A DNA stretch of 64,000 nucleotides from Hominisplanchenecus_A murintestinalis (GTDB taxonomy: Bacteria; Bacillota; Clostridia; Lachnospirales; Lachnospiraceae): positions 1-64,000 of the forward strand of contig NZ_CALPCM010000011.1 of the NCBI RefSeq assembly GCF_943193015.1. The letters run 5' to 3'. Positions 16,701-24,589 of this stretch are shown here, piece by piece. A program made the position numbers and the translations under genes. The notes beneath the pieces are model-generated. The model did not search any database. It worked only from the letters and a program-made list of their open reading frames with translations, and was not told where the DNA came from. The first letter of the stretch is position 1, and each line of letters opens with the position of its first letter.

Positions 16701-19700
16701 CAATCCTGCCTGTACCATAAGTCTTGGTAGCCGCCACGGAATGATTGTCCCTTGACTTATTCTCGATAAACCACTCCATTGAAAAACGGTTCAGATTCAC
16801 TTTGATACTGTTTCTCCGATACAGACTCCCATCATCCCTTGCCCAATATGGAGTATCCAGAAGTTCATAGATGAATGCCTGATAATCCTCCGGCTCAATC
16901 CATGTCGTACCGATACGCACATCTATCTCTGATGCATCAAGGTCTTTTGGCTGCACCTCTTTAAGTGCTTCCACATTTGTGCCAAAAATCTCAGGATTCA
17001 GCTTGGCATTTGCCTCGGCAATCACTAACTTATCCCTGACATTGCCCGATAAGTATTCATCTGCCGTCTCCCAGCCACGGTTGCGGTCATTCTCGTTGTA
17101 ACTTTCCGGATTACAGAAAATTACACCTTTCAGTTCATCAATCAGCTTTTCCCGCATCAGCTCAAAGCGGAGATGGTCAGAAAGCCTAACCTCTTCTGCT
17201 TCTGTATGAATATTGTCGGAATTGCCTGTCCCTCCGGCAGAAAATGCCATAGGTTCTGCAACGGCGTTTATTTCCTGCGGTTTATCCGCATCCGGCTGTT
17301 TCTCTCTAATCTTATCCATATACCCGCTAATATCCGGCTCATATACAGAGAGCATATAGGGAAGATTGACCCCGTTAAACTCATTAATGGAAAGATTTAA
17401 TGCTTCTACTGCCGTTTCCACATGAGTAATGTCCTGCTTTGCTTTGATGGTCTGCTTTGTGAACATCTCCGCTTTCTCCACATTCCCATCCTCGTCCACA
17501 ATCTCTAAGGAACATAGAAGCGGATAGTCTGCATCCTCACGGAATGCCATGGAATTACCCCTGTTTGTGATATAACCATAACTTTTTACAAAACGGTCAT
17601 AAGTATCTGACAATTCTTTTTGGGCAGCCTTTAATTCTGCTTCGCTTGCACCCTTGGTTTGAATATCAATAACTTTCCTTGTCAATTCCCTGATTTTCAT
17701 CAGCCCTTTGATGCGCTTTACTGTCTTATCACCTGCCTCCCACTCATACATCCTGCTGTCTTTTCTGAAGTAAATTTTCCCTTCCTGTTCCGTAAAGGTA
17801 AAATTCTTCACATCAGGATCAGCGGGGATATCTGCCGTGATACTCTCCTCCTTATCGGAAATCAGTTCAAAATCCTTATATTCTGCATGAATGTTTGCAA
17901 TAGCATTATTTAATGCCTCGTAAAGATTAAAGTCCGCATCATCATTCACACATACCGTATAACTGCTGTTCTCACCAAATCTCCCCTTGTCATACTTCAT
18001 CGTACCCAGCATCATCTCCGGATGCTCTGCAAAATAACTGTTAATTGGAATTCCATTCTCCGAAAAGCCAAGATGAATCCAGTCCGGTTCTGCCGTAATC
18101 TTTCTCTCCCTCTTCTGAAAGAACAGGATATCACTTGTGACCTCTGTACCAGCATTACCCGAAAAAGTAGAAACCGGTAATCTGACTGCACCTAACAGCT
18201 CTGCCCTTTCTGCAATATACTTCCGGATGGAATTATTCTTCTTGTCAAGCGTCCCCTTTGTCGTAATGACCGCCACAACACCGCCCGGTCGCACCTGATC
18301 AATGCTCTTTGCAAGAAAATAATCATGTATCTTGAAATTCAACTTGTTATACTTTGGATCAAATACCTTATAATCACCAAACGGCACATTGCCGATGACT
18401 GCATCAAAAAAATTATCGGGATAAGCGGTCTTTTCAAATCCTTTGATTTCAATTTTCGCCGACGGATAAAGAAGCTTTGCAATCTCAGCCGATACCGGAT
18501 CTATCTCCACGCCAAAGAGTTTTGCCTGCGACATTGAGCCCGGCAGGCAGCCAAAAAAGTTTCCCACCCCCAGCGAAGGCTCAAGGATATTTCCCTTTTT
18601 AAAGCCAAACTGTACAAGAGCATTTCCTATGGCACTTGCTACAATGGATGGAGTATAAAAGGCATTGTTTACCGTAGCCTTAGCTGCCTTATACTCCTCC
18701 GGTGTAAGAAGTGCCTTTAACTCTCCATATTCTTTTGCCCATTTCTCATTATTAGCATCAAACGCCTGTGAAAGCCCTCCCCAGCCTACATATTTTGATA
18801 AAACCTCCTGTTCTTTATGCGTGGCTGCACGGTTTTCCGTCTGAATCTGTTTCAATGTGCGGAGTGCCTTGATATTCCAGTCATATCTTGTCATCATGCC
18901 CGCTGACTGTGTGGCGAACGGAGACATATGGAAGTCGGAAGCGAACCCTTCTGAACTATTCTGCAGCAGCTCATCTTCATCTGCTGATACTGTGGATTTA
19001 TCACTTTTACCAGACATTTCCCTGATTTTTTCATGGTAAGACTCCTCGTCCGTGAACTCCCTGCCATACTCGGAAAAAGTCACAGTTTCGTCTTCTCCCG
19101 CAAGTTCTTCCGGTGCCATTCCATACCATGCGTCCTCATTGTGTTCGTCTAAAGCACGTTTATTATCAGGGATGCCCATATCACCGACTTCATCAGGAAT
19201 CGCAAATTCATCCAGCTCTTCAACAGTATCTGCAAATTCATTCTCCGGCGTGTAATACTCTCCCGTCAGAACAAGTGCTGAAATCACTTCCTCTATCGTA
19301 TTCCAATCTACATATCCCTCTTTCTCGCCCTCTTCATCCCGCCACTGAAAACGAATTCCATTCGCTTTAAATGTGTCATATCCGTGCAGACCATAGCCCT
19401 CTATGGGCCAGCCTGCACCGCCTGTTCCGTACTCAGCCCTAATCTTTTTGATACGTTCTGACTTTACAGGCTCAGACTGCATAATCTCATAAACACGCTT
19501 TTCCCCGCCTGCAAAGCCTGTGCCACGAAGCACCACTGTTTTAATGTACTCCTCCGGCACAGGCTCTTTTTTCGGATTCAGGTAGGTATGCCTGCCTGCC
19601 TTTAAATCCTCTTTTTCCTGCTCTGAAAGAACGGACTCCACATGTGAAAAAAGAGAAGCTGTATCAGCTCCTCTTTCTTCTCCGAAACTCTCTAATTCTT

Positions 19701-20946
19701 TCAGTTCCCTGTCAAATTCATTGTCAGGCGGTGCCATCATATCCATAAAAGAGATTTGATGATACTCTCCTTTCGCACCGTCATTGGGCGCATGCGGGGT
19801 TTCGTCCGCTTTTACAGTTTCGCTTTCTAATGGTACTTGTTGATCAGATCGTGAACGATGATCTCCTGTATCTGCCTCAGTCCCCGCTCTCTGATTTTCC
19901 ACATCTCCATCGTGTCTGCCGGGTTCTTCGCCGGATGGGACCGCAGATACTGCCCCATCATCTGTTCCTCCATCCGATACGCTTCCTCGTTCACCGGAGC
20001 CAAAATCTCCGTTAATCTCCCAAATCTCGCCAGAGACAGATACCTCTCGTAATGGTTTTCCTTTAGATAATCCATCGCCATCAGACCGTATTTCCCGATT
20101 TGGGACAGATTTTCCTTCTCCATTATGATGTTCGGATACAGCATCCCGTCTGCTCCCTCTTTGTACTGTAGTGCCACGCTCATATGACATCCTCCTTTCA
20201 CGCTCGATTTCCTTTATGCTGCGGCTGATATTCCTTAATACCTCACAGGACACATCGCTGACCAGACTGCCAAGTTCAAAAATCATATCTTCCTTAACAA
20301 TCTGCGTTATCGTACCTAACTCGTTTTCTCCCTTAGGCTGGTCAAACCCACACCTTCCAGCGACTACATAGAAAATGCTCCTCTCAATAATCTGCAATCC
20401 GTCATCCCTGACATCCTGCCTGCTGCTGACGATCTGATCACCCAATTTACCTGCTAATACAGATACACGCATTGCGTGTTTTTCTCTTAATATACCACGG
20501 ACCTCGGACTTTGTAAAGTCCCAGATTTTATTTTTCAGATCCACAGGGGATTCATTACCGGTCAGAGTAATGCTTCCTTCCCAGGCAAGCCTTTTTGCAT
20601 AGTCCGTCAGATAGTCCCCCTCAAGAATCCATGTTAGTTTTACATTCCTGCCGCCCGTATCAGAAATATCAAAGACGTACCTGCAGTATGGAGAAAGTGC
20701 CCTCGATGGATAAATGGCAATTCCCTTACTGCCACGCTTTACATAACGGTCAACCTTTTTCCATGTGTCAAAGTCCGCAATGAGAGTGGACTTCGGTCTT
20801 TGTGCATAGACCATGAGAACATTGTCAAACTCATAACGGTATATCCTGCCACAAAGGGAAAGAACACTTTTCCATGCTTCCTCTGTCTTCGTGACATCGT
20901 GGATCACATCATTATAGATTTGCCTGCATTTATAATCTACACTCAT
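13717..20946 (-). CDS. giant methylase-helicase of the ICE (ArdC-like/N6-methylase/SNF2)
   Basis: A 2409-residue protein typical of large clostridial ICEs. The N-terminal ~130 residues resemble the ArdC-type ssDNA-binding domain (YRYEFDNVLMVYAQRP). A charged Arg/Gly/Asp/Ser-rich linker spans about 250-390. A GYGLHGYD...GIRFQW domain precedes an adenine-methyltransferase domain (EPSLGVGNFFG near 789; NVPF near 853 in place of NPPY). A helicase follows: GAGKS near 1532, VDEAH near 1698, QREGRGLRQG near 2047, with coiled coil at the C-terminus. AGGAGG precedes the ATG at 20946. It probably acts on incoming or outgoing single-stranded ICE DNA, protecting or processing it; that is inference. The linker DNA also encodes tnpV in another frame. 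Confidence 0.8.
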   Translation of the reverse strand: MSVDYKCRQIYNDVIHDVTKTEEAWKSVLSLCGRIYRYEFDNVLMVYAQRPKSTLIADFDTWKKVDRYVKRGSKGIAIYPSRALSPYCRYVFDISDTGGRNVKLTWILEGDYLTDYAKRLAWEGSITLTGNESPVDLKNKIWDFTKSEVRGILREKHAMRVSVLAGKLGDQIVSSRQDVRDDGLQIIERSIFYVVAGRCGFDQPKGENELGTITQIVKEDMIFELGSLVSDVSCEVLRNISRSIKEIERERRMSYERGTTVQRGSRRDAVSEHHNGEGKSVPNREIRSDGDGLSKGKPLREVSVSGEIWEINGDFGSGERGSVSDGGTDDGAVSAVPSGEEPGRHDGDVENQRAGTEADTGDHRSRSDQQVPLESETVKADETPHAPNDGAKGEYHQISFMDMMAPPDNEFDRELKELESFGEERGADTASLFSHVESVLSEQEKEDLKAGRHTYLNPKKEPVPEEYIKTVVLRGTGFAGGEKRVYEIMQSEPVKSERIKKIRAEYGTGGAGWPIEGYGLHGYDTFKANGIRFQWRDEEGEKEGYVDWNTIEEVISALVLTGEYYTPENEFADTVEELDEFAIPDEVGDMGIPDNKRALDEHNEDAWYGMAPEELAGEDETVTFSEYGREFTDEESYHEKIREMSGKSDKSTVSADEDELLQNSSEGFASDFHMSPFATQSAGMMTRYDWNIKALRTLKQIQTENRAATHKEQEVLSKYVGWGGLSQAFDANNEKWAKEYGELKALLTPEEYKAAKATVNNAFYTPSIVASAIGNALVQFGFKKGNILEPSLGVGNFFGCLPGSMSQAKLFGVEIDPVSAEIAKLLYPSAKIEIKGFEKTAYPDNFFDAVIGNVPFGDYKVFDPKYNKLNFKIHDYFLAKSIDQVRPGGVVAVITTKGTLDKKNNSIRKYIAERAELLGAVRLPVSTFSGNAGTEVTSDILFFQKRERKITAEPDWIHLGFSENGIPINSYFAEHPEMMLGTMKYDKGRFGENSSYTVCVNDDADFNLYEALNNAIANIHAEYKDFELISDKEESITADIPADPDVKNFTFTEQEGKIYFRKDSRMYEWEAGDKTVKRIKGLMKIRELTRKVIDIQTKGASEAELKAAQKELSDTYDRFVKSYGYITNRGNSMAFREDADYPLLCSLEIVDEDGNVEKAEMFTKQTIKAKQDITHVETAVEALNLSINEFNGVNLPYMLSVYEPDISGYMDKIREKQPDADKPQEINAVAEPMAFSAGGTGNSDNIHTEAEEVRLSDHLRFELMREKLIDELKGVIFCNPESYNENDRNRGWETADEYLSGNVRDKLVIAEANAKLNPEIFGTNVEALKEVQPKDLDASEIDVRIGTTWIEPEDYQAFIYELLDTPYWARDDGSLYRRNSIKVNLNRFSMEWFIENKSRDNHSVAATKTYGTGRIDAYSIFESTLNMRVVTVRDRIEDGGGKYHYEVNKEATMLAREKQNQIKEEFRNWIWKEPDRRQKYVDYYNQTFNNIRLREYDGSHLEFPGMNPDIHLEEHQVNAIAHVLMGGNALLAHCVGAGKSFEMMASCMEQKRLGLVNKTVMVVPKSLIGQTASEFLRLYPSANILVASENDFSKKRRQQFIARIATGDYDCIIMSHSQFEKIPISRERQQELMNRQIDELNIAIADIKAENGENWSVKQMEAQKKRLEEQMKELVETVDRDDVITFEELGIDSIMVDEAHAFKRLSIFSKMTNVAGITGAGSKRAMDMYLKCQYINEINGGRGIVFATGTPVSNTICEMYVMQSFLQKDALEQLGIYHFDSWAANFGEVTTSLELSVEGNGFRFRNRFNRFVNLPELMNLFKEVADIRTRDTLDLKVPGLRDGNYKIVSSEPDWYTKQVMEEFVQRAERIHSGGVDPSEDNFLKITNDARLLGTDARLLYPEAPENPGGKLNQVADNVYEEYKRAEDLGIIGTQLVFSDIGTPKSGWNEEMLEPDYYKNGHDFDVYNFIKTELVRRGIPAEEIAFVHDAKTDAARETLFKDMRLGNKKILIGSTEKCGTGVNVQTHLVAMHHCDCPWKPSSIEQREGRGLRQGNENESVAVYRYVTKGTFDAYLWSVVENKQRFISQIMTSKSIGRSCEDIDEVTFQYAEIKAVATGNSLIKEKMQIDNDVQRLKLLKASYNSQHYQHQDNFMVKLPKLISAATEKLSNVRKDVSFRDEMAEKSPDFEIEVFGPIMLSDKKRKEEKAASQMSLDGDKPVEGTVIRTDTGAIYKERADGGTALLAAISRAKTGIRTEIGRYKGFTLSVEKNFMGINYLFLTGKTDYSIEVSSSPVGMMVRMENEFSKIQEKIIFLEQKLETYHRDMERAKADFEKPFEHEEELQQKLKRQFEINTELDIDKSEGAKEENFDASRSDDKDKADVHEQDKDRDEQEESYGIADANARSGDIR
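19827..20183 (-). CDS. tnpV: TnpV-family protein, nested inside the methylase-helicase gene
   Basis: A 118-residue protein (LQYKEGADGMLYPNIIM ... IGKYGLMAMDYLKENHYERY ... WKIRERGLRQIQEIIVHDLI) with the layout of the transposon-encoded TnpV family. It is on the same strand as the 2409-residue gene, in another frame, entirely within its low-complexity linker. It has its own AGGAGG at 20191-20196 and ATG at 20183. The amino-acid sequence in this frame is balanced and family-like, whereas the host frame is biased, which suggests tnpV is the older code here. Function of TnpV is not established. Confidence 0.75.
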   Translation of the reverse strand: MSVALQYKEGADGMLYPNIIMEKENLSQIGKYGLMAMDYLKENHYERYLSLARFGRLTEILAPVNEEAYRMEEQMMGQYLRSHPAKNPADTMEMWKIRERGLRQIQEIIVHDLINKYH

Positions 20947-20959
20947 TGAGCACCCCTCC

Positions 20960-21478
20960 TTATCTGCTTCTGTTTTTAGGAACAAAGTCCACACCTGCAA
21001 AAGATTCTGCATCCAGCACAATTTCGCTCCTGTCATATCTGTCTTTCACATCATCAAGTGCCTCATCGTACGAATCAGCCTTTACGCTCTCTGTGTGCGA
21101 CAGCGTTTCATTGATTTCAATTTCATATTCTCCCCGCTCGTTTGGTTCAGGCGGTCCACTGTACTCCTCATGAAGCTGCTTAAAATCTATGGCAGATATA
21201 TCATTCCCCAGATAAACTCCGCTTCCCCACTCGATACCTGTCTGAATATTTTCTGCTGTCGGGATTTCATCTTTCGGATACCTTTTATATGCCTCCACAC
21301 CCTCTCCAACCACAAACATTCCTGTATTCATCTGCATCAGCAGAAGATTTTCTCTGCCATAATTCTCCATCACACGGTAATCCGTACCGTTAAAGTTATG
21401 AAGCAGCTCACCGGCTTTGAAGTCGGATGGCTGCTTCTCATAGTGGTAAACCACCAGATCATTTACTGTTACACTCAT
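20960..21478 (-). CDS. DpnD/PcfM-like ICE protein
   Basis: A 172-residue protein. The N-terminal part (VTVNDLVVYHYEKQP ... YRVMENYGRENLLLMQMNTG) is an ICE-typical module of unknown role. The last ~55 residues (YEIEINETLSHTESVKADSY ... DVKDRY) match the DpnD/PcfM-like C-terminal domain. AAAGGAG lies upstream of the ATG at 21478. It ends 13 bp before the start of the giant helicase and is probably translated from the same message. It is divergent from the Abi gene. Confidence 0.6.
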   Translation of the reverse strand: MSVTVNDLVVYHYEKQPSDFKAGELLHNFNGTDYRVMENYGRENLLLMQMNTGMFVVGEGVEAYKRYPKDEIPTAENIQTGIEWGSGVYLGNDISAIDFKQLHEEYSGPPEPNERGEYEIEINETLSHTESVKADSYDEALDDVKDRYDRSEIVLDAESFAGVDFVPKNRSR

Positions 21479-21528
21479 AAAAAACACGCTCCTTTGCATA
21501 AAAAATTTGAAAATACATATAATTTCTA

Positions 21529-21557
21529 TTGTCATTCTCTTTATTCTGTGTTAAGAT
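21529..21557 (+). promoter_or_regulatory. promoter of the abi RNA/gene
   Basis: TTGTCA (21529-21534) and TAAGAT (21552-21557) are spaced by 17 bp on the plus strand, pointing at the hairpin leader and Abi gene. Confidence 0.6.
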
Positions 21558-21561
21558 AAAG

Positions 21562-21635
21562 GGCAGTGATAGGTTGCAGATACTCGAGAGGACTGTGACC
21601 GGAGGGAGGATCTGTGGGTCCTCTCTTCTTTTTTT
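21562..21635 (+). ncRNA. probable abiF-type small RNA / leader ending in a terminator
   Basis: Starting a few bases after the promoter, about 74 nt run to GAGAGGAC (21586-21593) pairing with GTCCTCTC (21618-21625) followed by TTCTTTTTTT. A terminator therefore sits between promoter and Abi coding start (21652). Structured RNAs are known upstream of abiF-type Abi_2 genes (the abiF motif), and this fits in place and size; I could not test the covariance model. Confidence 0.55.
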
Positions 21636-21651
21636 GAAAGGAATACTGTAT

Positions 21652-22593
21652 ATGCCTAAACTCAAACCTTTCCTGAATTATCAGGATCAAATCAATAATC
21701 TGACCACAAAAAAGGGATTGACCATAAACAATCCTTCTTTTGCTGAGGAAAAGTTAAGGGAAATACGGTATTACGCCCTTATTGACGGTTACAAATCCAT
21801 CTTTTACGATTACACAACACATACTTATCTGCCCGGCACCACCTTTGAAGACATCGTTAATCTATATGACTTTGATGAGGAACTCCGTCTTTTGGTTTTC
21901 AAGTATATTTGCCATATTGAGCAGAGAATACGCTCGCAGATATCCTATTATTTTTGCGAAAAGTATTCATCCAGCCAAAATGACTATCTAAATCCGAACC
22001 ACTATAACTATTCCAGACGGAACATGGGAGGAATAAACAAGCTGGTTCAGATTCTTGCTTACAATGCCAATAACAGTTCGGCTCATGACTATATCATTTA
22101 TCAACGAAAAACATATCAAAATGTGCCTTTATGGGCTGTTGTAAACACATTAACCATAGGTCAGATATCAAAGATGTATTCCTACATGCAAAGTGATATA
22201 CAATCAAGAATCAGTCATTGTTACGAAGCAGTCAATGAGCGGGAACTGCGGCAGCTTCTCAAAGTGATTACTGATTTCAGAAATGTCTGTGCACATAACG
22301 AGCGGCTGTTTTTATATCACAGCCATACAGACATCCCTGATACCATGTTACATAAAAAGCTGGGTGTACCTAAAACCGGTTCCAATTATTCCGTTGGAAA
22401 GAACGATCTGTTTGCGATTGTCATTGCCATGAGATATCTTCTTCCAAAGGATGACTTTAAGCGGTTCTATAAAAATCTCAGAACTATCATTTCTTCGTAT
22501 CAGAAGAAATCATCTGAAGATAACACTTCAAAACTTTTAGAGAGCATGGGATTTCACTCTACATGGAATAAGATATTGAGATACAAGCCGTAG
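21652..22593 (+). CDS. Abi_2 (AbiD/AbiF) family abortive-infection protein
   Basis: A 313-residue protein with the Abi_2 pattern: KPFLNYQDQINNL at the start, LREIRYYALIDGYKSIF near 35, DFDEELRLLVFKYICHIEQRIRS near 75, and the C-terminal RNVCAHNERLF (an R-x4-6-H-like motif as in HEPN RNases) near 216. Relatives stop phage growth by killing or arresting the infected cell. The start at 21652 follows GAAAGG. It is alone on the plus strand inside the minus-strand ICE, behind its own promoter and RNA leader, as expected for a defence cargo gene. RNase activity is inferred from the motif only. Confidence 0.8.
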   Translation: MPKLKPFLNYQDQINNLTTKKGLTINNPSFAEEKLREIRYYALIDGYKSIFYDYTTHTYLPGTTFEDIVNLYDFDEELRLLVFKYICHIEQRIRSQISYYFCEKYSSSQNDYLNPNHYNYSRRNMGGINKLVQILAYNANNSSAHDYIIYQRKTYQNVPLWAVVNTLTIGQISKMYSYMQSDIQSRISHCYEAVNERELRQLLKVITDFRNVCAHNERLFLYHSHTDIPDTMLHKKLGVPKTGSNYSVGKNDLFAIVIAMRYLLPKDDFKRFYKNLRTIISSYQKKSSEDNTSKLLESMGFHSTWNKILRYKP

Positions 22594-22608
22594 CAGAAAA
22601 CGCTACGG
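22588..22608. terminator. bidirectional terminator between convergent genes
   Basis: CCGTAGC (22588-22594) pairs with GCTACGG (22602-22608), followed by TTCTTTT on the plus strand. It overlaps the Abi stop codon and lies just beyond the 22614 stop of the NlpC/P60 gene. Confidence 0.65.
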
Positions 22609-22613
22609 TTCTT

Positions 22614-24536
22614 TTATCCGTATGGTCTCGCATAAAACACTACATTCCCCGTTCTCAGCGGGTCTAATACCACACCACGGCTTGGATTCGCCGCATGAAC
22701 CATCTTCCCGTCACCCACATAAATTGCCACATGGGAAATATTACGGAACTGTCCGTTATCTTCATACGAATAAAAGATGAGGTCTCCGGGCTGCAAATCT
22801 TTTTTATTGATAATCTGAGCCTTTTGATAGCATTGTTTTCCCTGCGTTGATGCTGTTTCATTTAGGATGATTCCTGCCTCTTTATACAGTCTGTAAACTA
22901 ATGAACTGCAATCATACCATCCCTCCTGCATACGCTTGTCCTGACTGTATCCACAGCCAACCTTTGTCATAGCCATCTGTGCCACCTGTGTCCCTACCTC
23001 ACCTGAAGCAACAAGAATAGAAGCATCTGCACTCATCAGTTCTTCAAGAACTTCCTTTTGGTCATCCGTTAAAGCGTTTTGGCTCATATAGTCCTTATAT
23101 GTCAGGTTTTGGACAGTTGCGCCTGAAGATGTCACCGAAACCTTATTGGTATTTCCCTCCGCAATGTATGCTTCCACATGCCTTCGTCCCCACTGGCTGG
23201 TCTGATTATGTTTCGCATAAAAAATATCAAAATCATTGCCATAGTGATTAAGGTTTCCCGTATCTTCAACGGTATAAACCGTACCTTCAATCACAACTTT
23301 TGTCCCCATCGGCACGATGGGATTGTATGCATCCACAGCTATGGTATGCTTTGCCCTTGCAGTCTTTCCCGAAGCCGTGATGCCGTTTGCATAAGGACCG
23401 CAGCATTGTGAACAGGGACAGTATGCTGTTACCCATACCTTGCCAAGTGAATCCCCCACATCCATCTCTACCGCACTGCTCGCTGCATCAATACGATTCA
23501 TCTCATCAAAGACCTTTTTTAGATTCTTCTTTCCGTCTTCATCCATGACATATGCTGCCTTGCCATCACCATATAGAAGCATATAAACCATCAGGGTATC
23601 ATTAAAATTCGATACCGGGACACCATCCTCCGAGTTTTTGTAAACGACGTTTTCGCCACTCTCCTCTAATTCAAAAATCTTCTCATTAAACTCCTGATAA
23701 TAACCTACAAGCACTGTCCTCACATCTTCCGTGCCGCTGTCCGGCAGAGGGAAAAATATTGCAAACGGGGAATTGTATATGATTGCAAGTACTGCAACCA
23801 CAGCCACCCCACATAAAGCAACGACAGAAAAAAGACCAAGAAATCCCGGAAGCACCGTAGCCATAATCTTTTTTATCAGTATGGCAAGCTCTCTTTTTAC
23901 GGTCTGTTTTGCTGCTGTAGACAGAGATGCCTTTTCCTCCTCATCAGCCCACATATTAGTGATAAAAGCTGTTATCATCCTGCTTTTTGCAGAACCCCTT
24001 CCACTTTTATAAGATAAATCTTCTCTTTTATTTCCCCCTGCTTTACCATCTTTCTTTTTCAAATTTGAATTCTTTGTCTTTATGGCGGCTTTCCGCCGCT
24101 CGACTTCTTTTGCATTTATCGTATCAGAATCCGAGCGGCTATAAGCTCCTCTTTTTCTATTATCTTTAGACTTGTCTTCCTTTCGCTGTTTATCCTTTTG
24201 ATGCTTTTTATTCCGAAGCAGCTTTACCCCTTTTGATGCCGCCGACACCAAAGGATAGGAAAATGCCAGTGCCACATCTATGCTGTCAGCAATCTCCTCT
24301 CCCCCATCCATCTCCTTTGCTGCTTTTCTCCCCAGCACATGAAGCTGCTGCTTCTTAATCTGAATGGAGGAATTAGAAGTTTTTACCCGCTGTTTTAATC
24401 CGGAAAGCGGAGATTTTTTCACTTTGTGAACTTTCATTCTCCCCGTTTTCGTCTTGCCTTTTGCCCTGATACGAAGCTTCGGACCTTCCTTGGTATGAAG
24501 CTTCATGGGCTTTTCTTCTACCTTACGAATCTTCAT
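22614..24536 (-). CDS. conjugation wall hydrolase: 3D domain plus NlpC/P60
   Basis: A 640-residue protein. A long Lys/Arg-rich cytoplasmic N-terminus (to ~215) precedes one membrane helix (GLFSVVALCGVAVVAVLAII). Outside are a 3D-type double-psi barrel (VTAYCPCSQCCGPYANGITA ... AVDAYNPIVPMGTKV ... VEDTG) and a C-terminal NlpC/P60 peptidase with Cys in GWYDCSSLVYRLY and His in ISHVAIYVGDG. It would open peptidoglycan for the transfer channel (VirB1-like role). It directly follows VirB4. GGCAGGTGTACGG lies before the ATG. Domain calls are firm; the process is inferred from context. Confidence 0.85.
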   Translation of the reverse strand: MKIRKVEEKPMKLHTKEGPKLRIRAKGKTKTGRMKVHKVKKSPLSGLKQRVKTSNSSIQIKKQQLHVLGRKAAKEMDGGEEIADSIDVALAFSYPLVSAASKGVKLLRNKKHQKDKQRKEDKSKDNRKRGAYSRSDSDTINAKEVERRKAAIKTKNSNLKKKDGKAGGNKREDLSYKSGRGSAKSRMITAFITNMWADEEEKASLSTAAKQTVKRELAILIKKIMATVLPGFLGLFSVVALCGVAVVAVLAIIYNSPFAIFFPLPDSGTEDVRTVLVGYYQEFNEKIFELEESGENVVYKNSEDGVPVSNFNDTLMVYMLLYGDGKAAYVMDEDGKKNLKKVFDEMNRIDAASSAVEMDVGDSLGKVWVTAYCPCSQCCGPYANGITASGKTARAKHTIAVDAYNPIVPMGTKVVIEGTVYTVEDTGNLNHYGNDFDIFYAKHNQTSQWGRRHVEAYIAEGNTNKVSVTSSGATVQNLTYKDYMSQNALTDDQKEVLEELMSADASILVASGEVGTQVAQMAMTKVGCGYSQDKRMQEGWYDCSSLVYRLYKEAGIILNETASTQGKQCYQKAQIINKKDLQPGDLIFYSYEDNGQFRNISHVAIYVGDGKMVHAANPSRGVVLDPLRTGNVVFYARPYG

Positions 24537-24589
24537 CCGTACACCTGCCTTTCAAACTCCTGCAAACTCTATCTGCATTACCATCGTCC

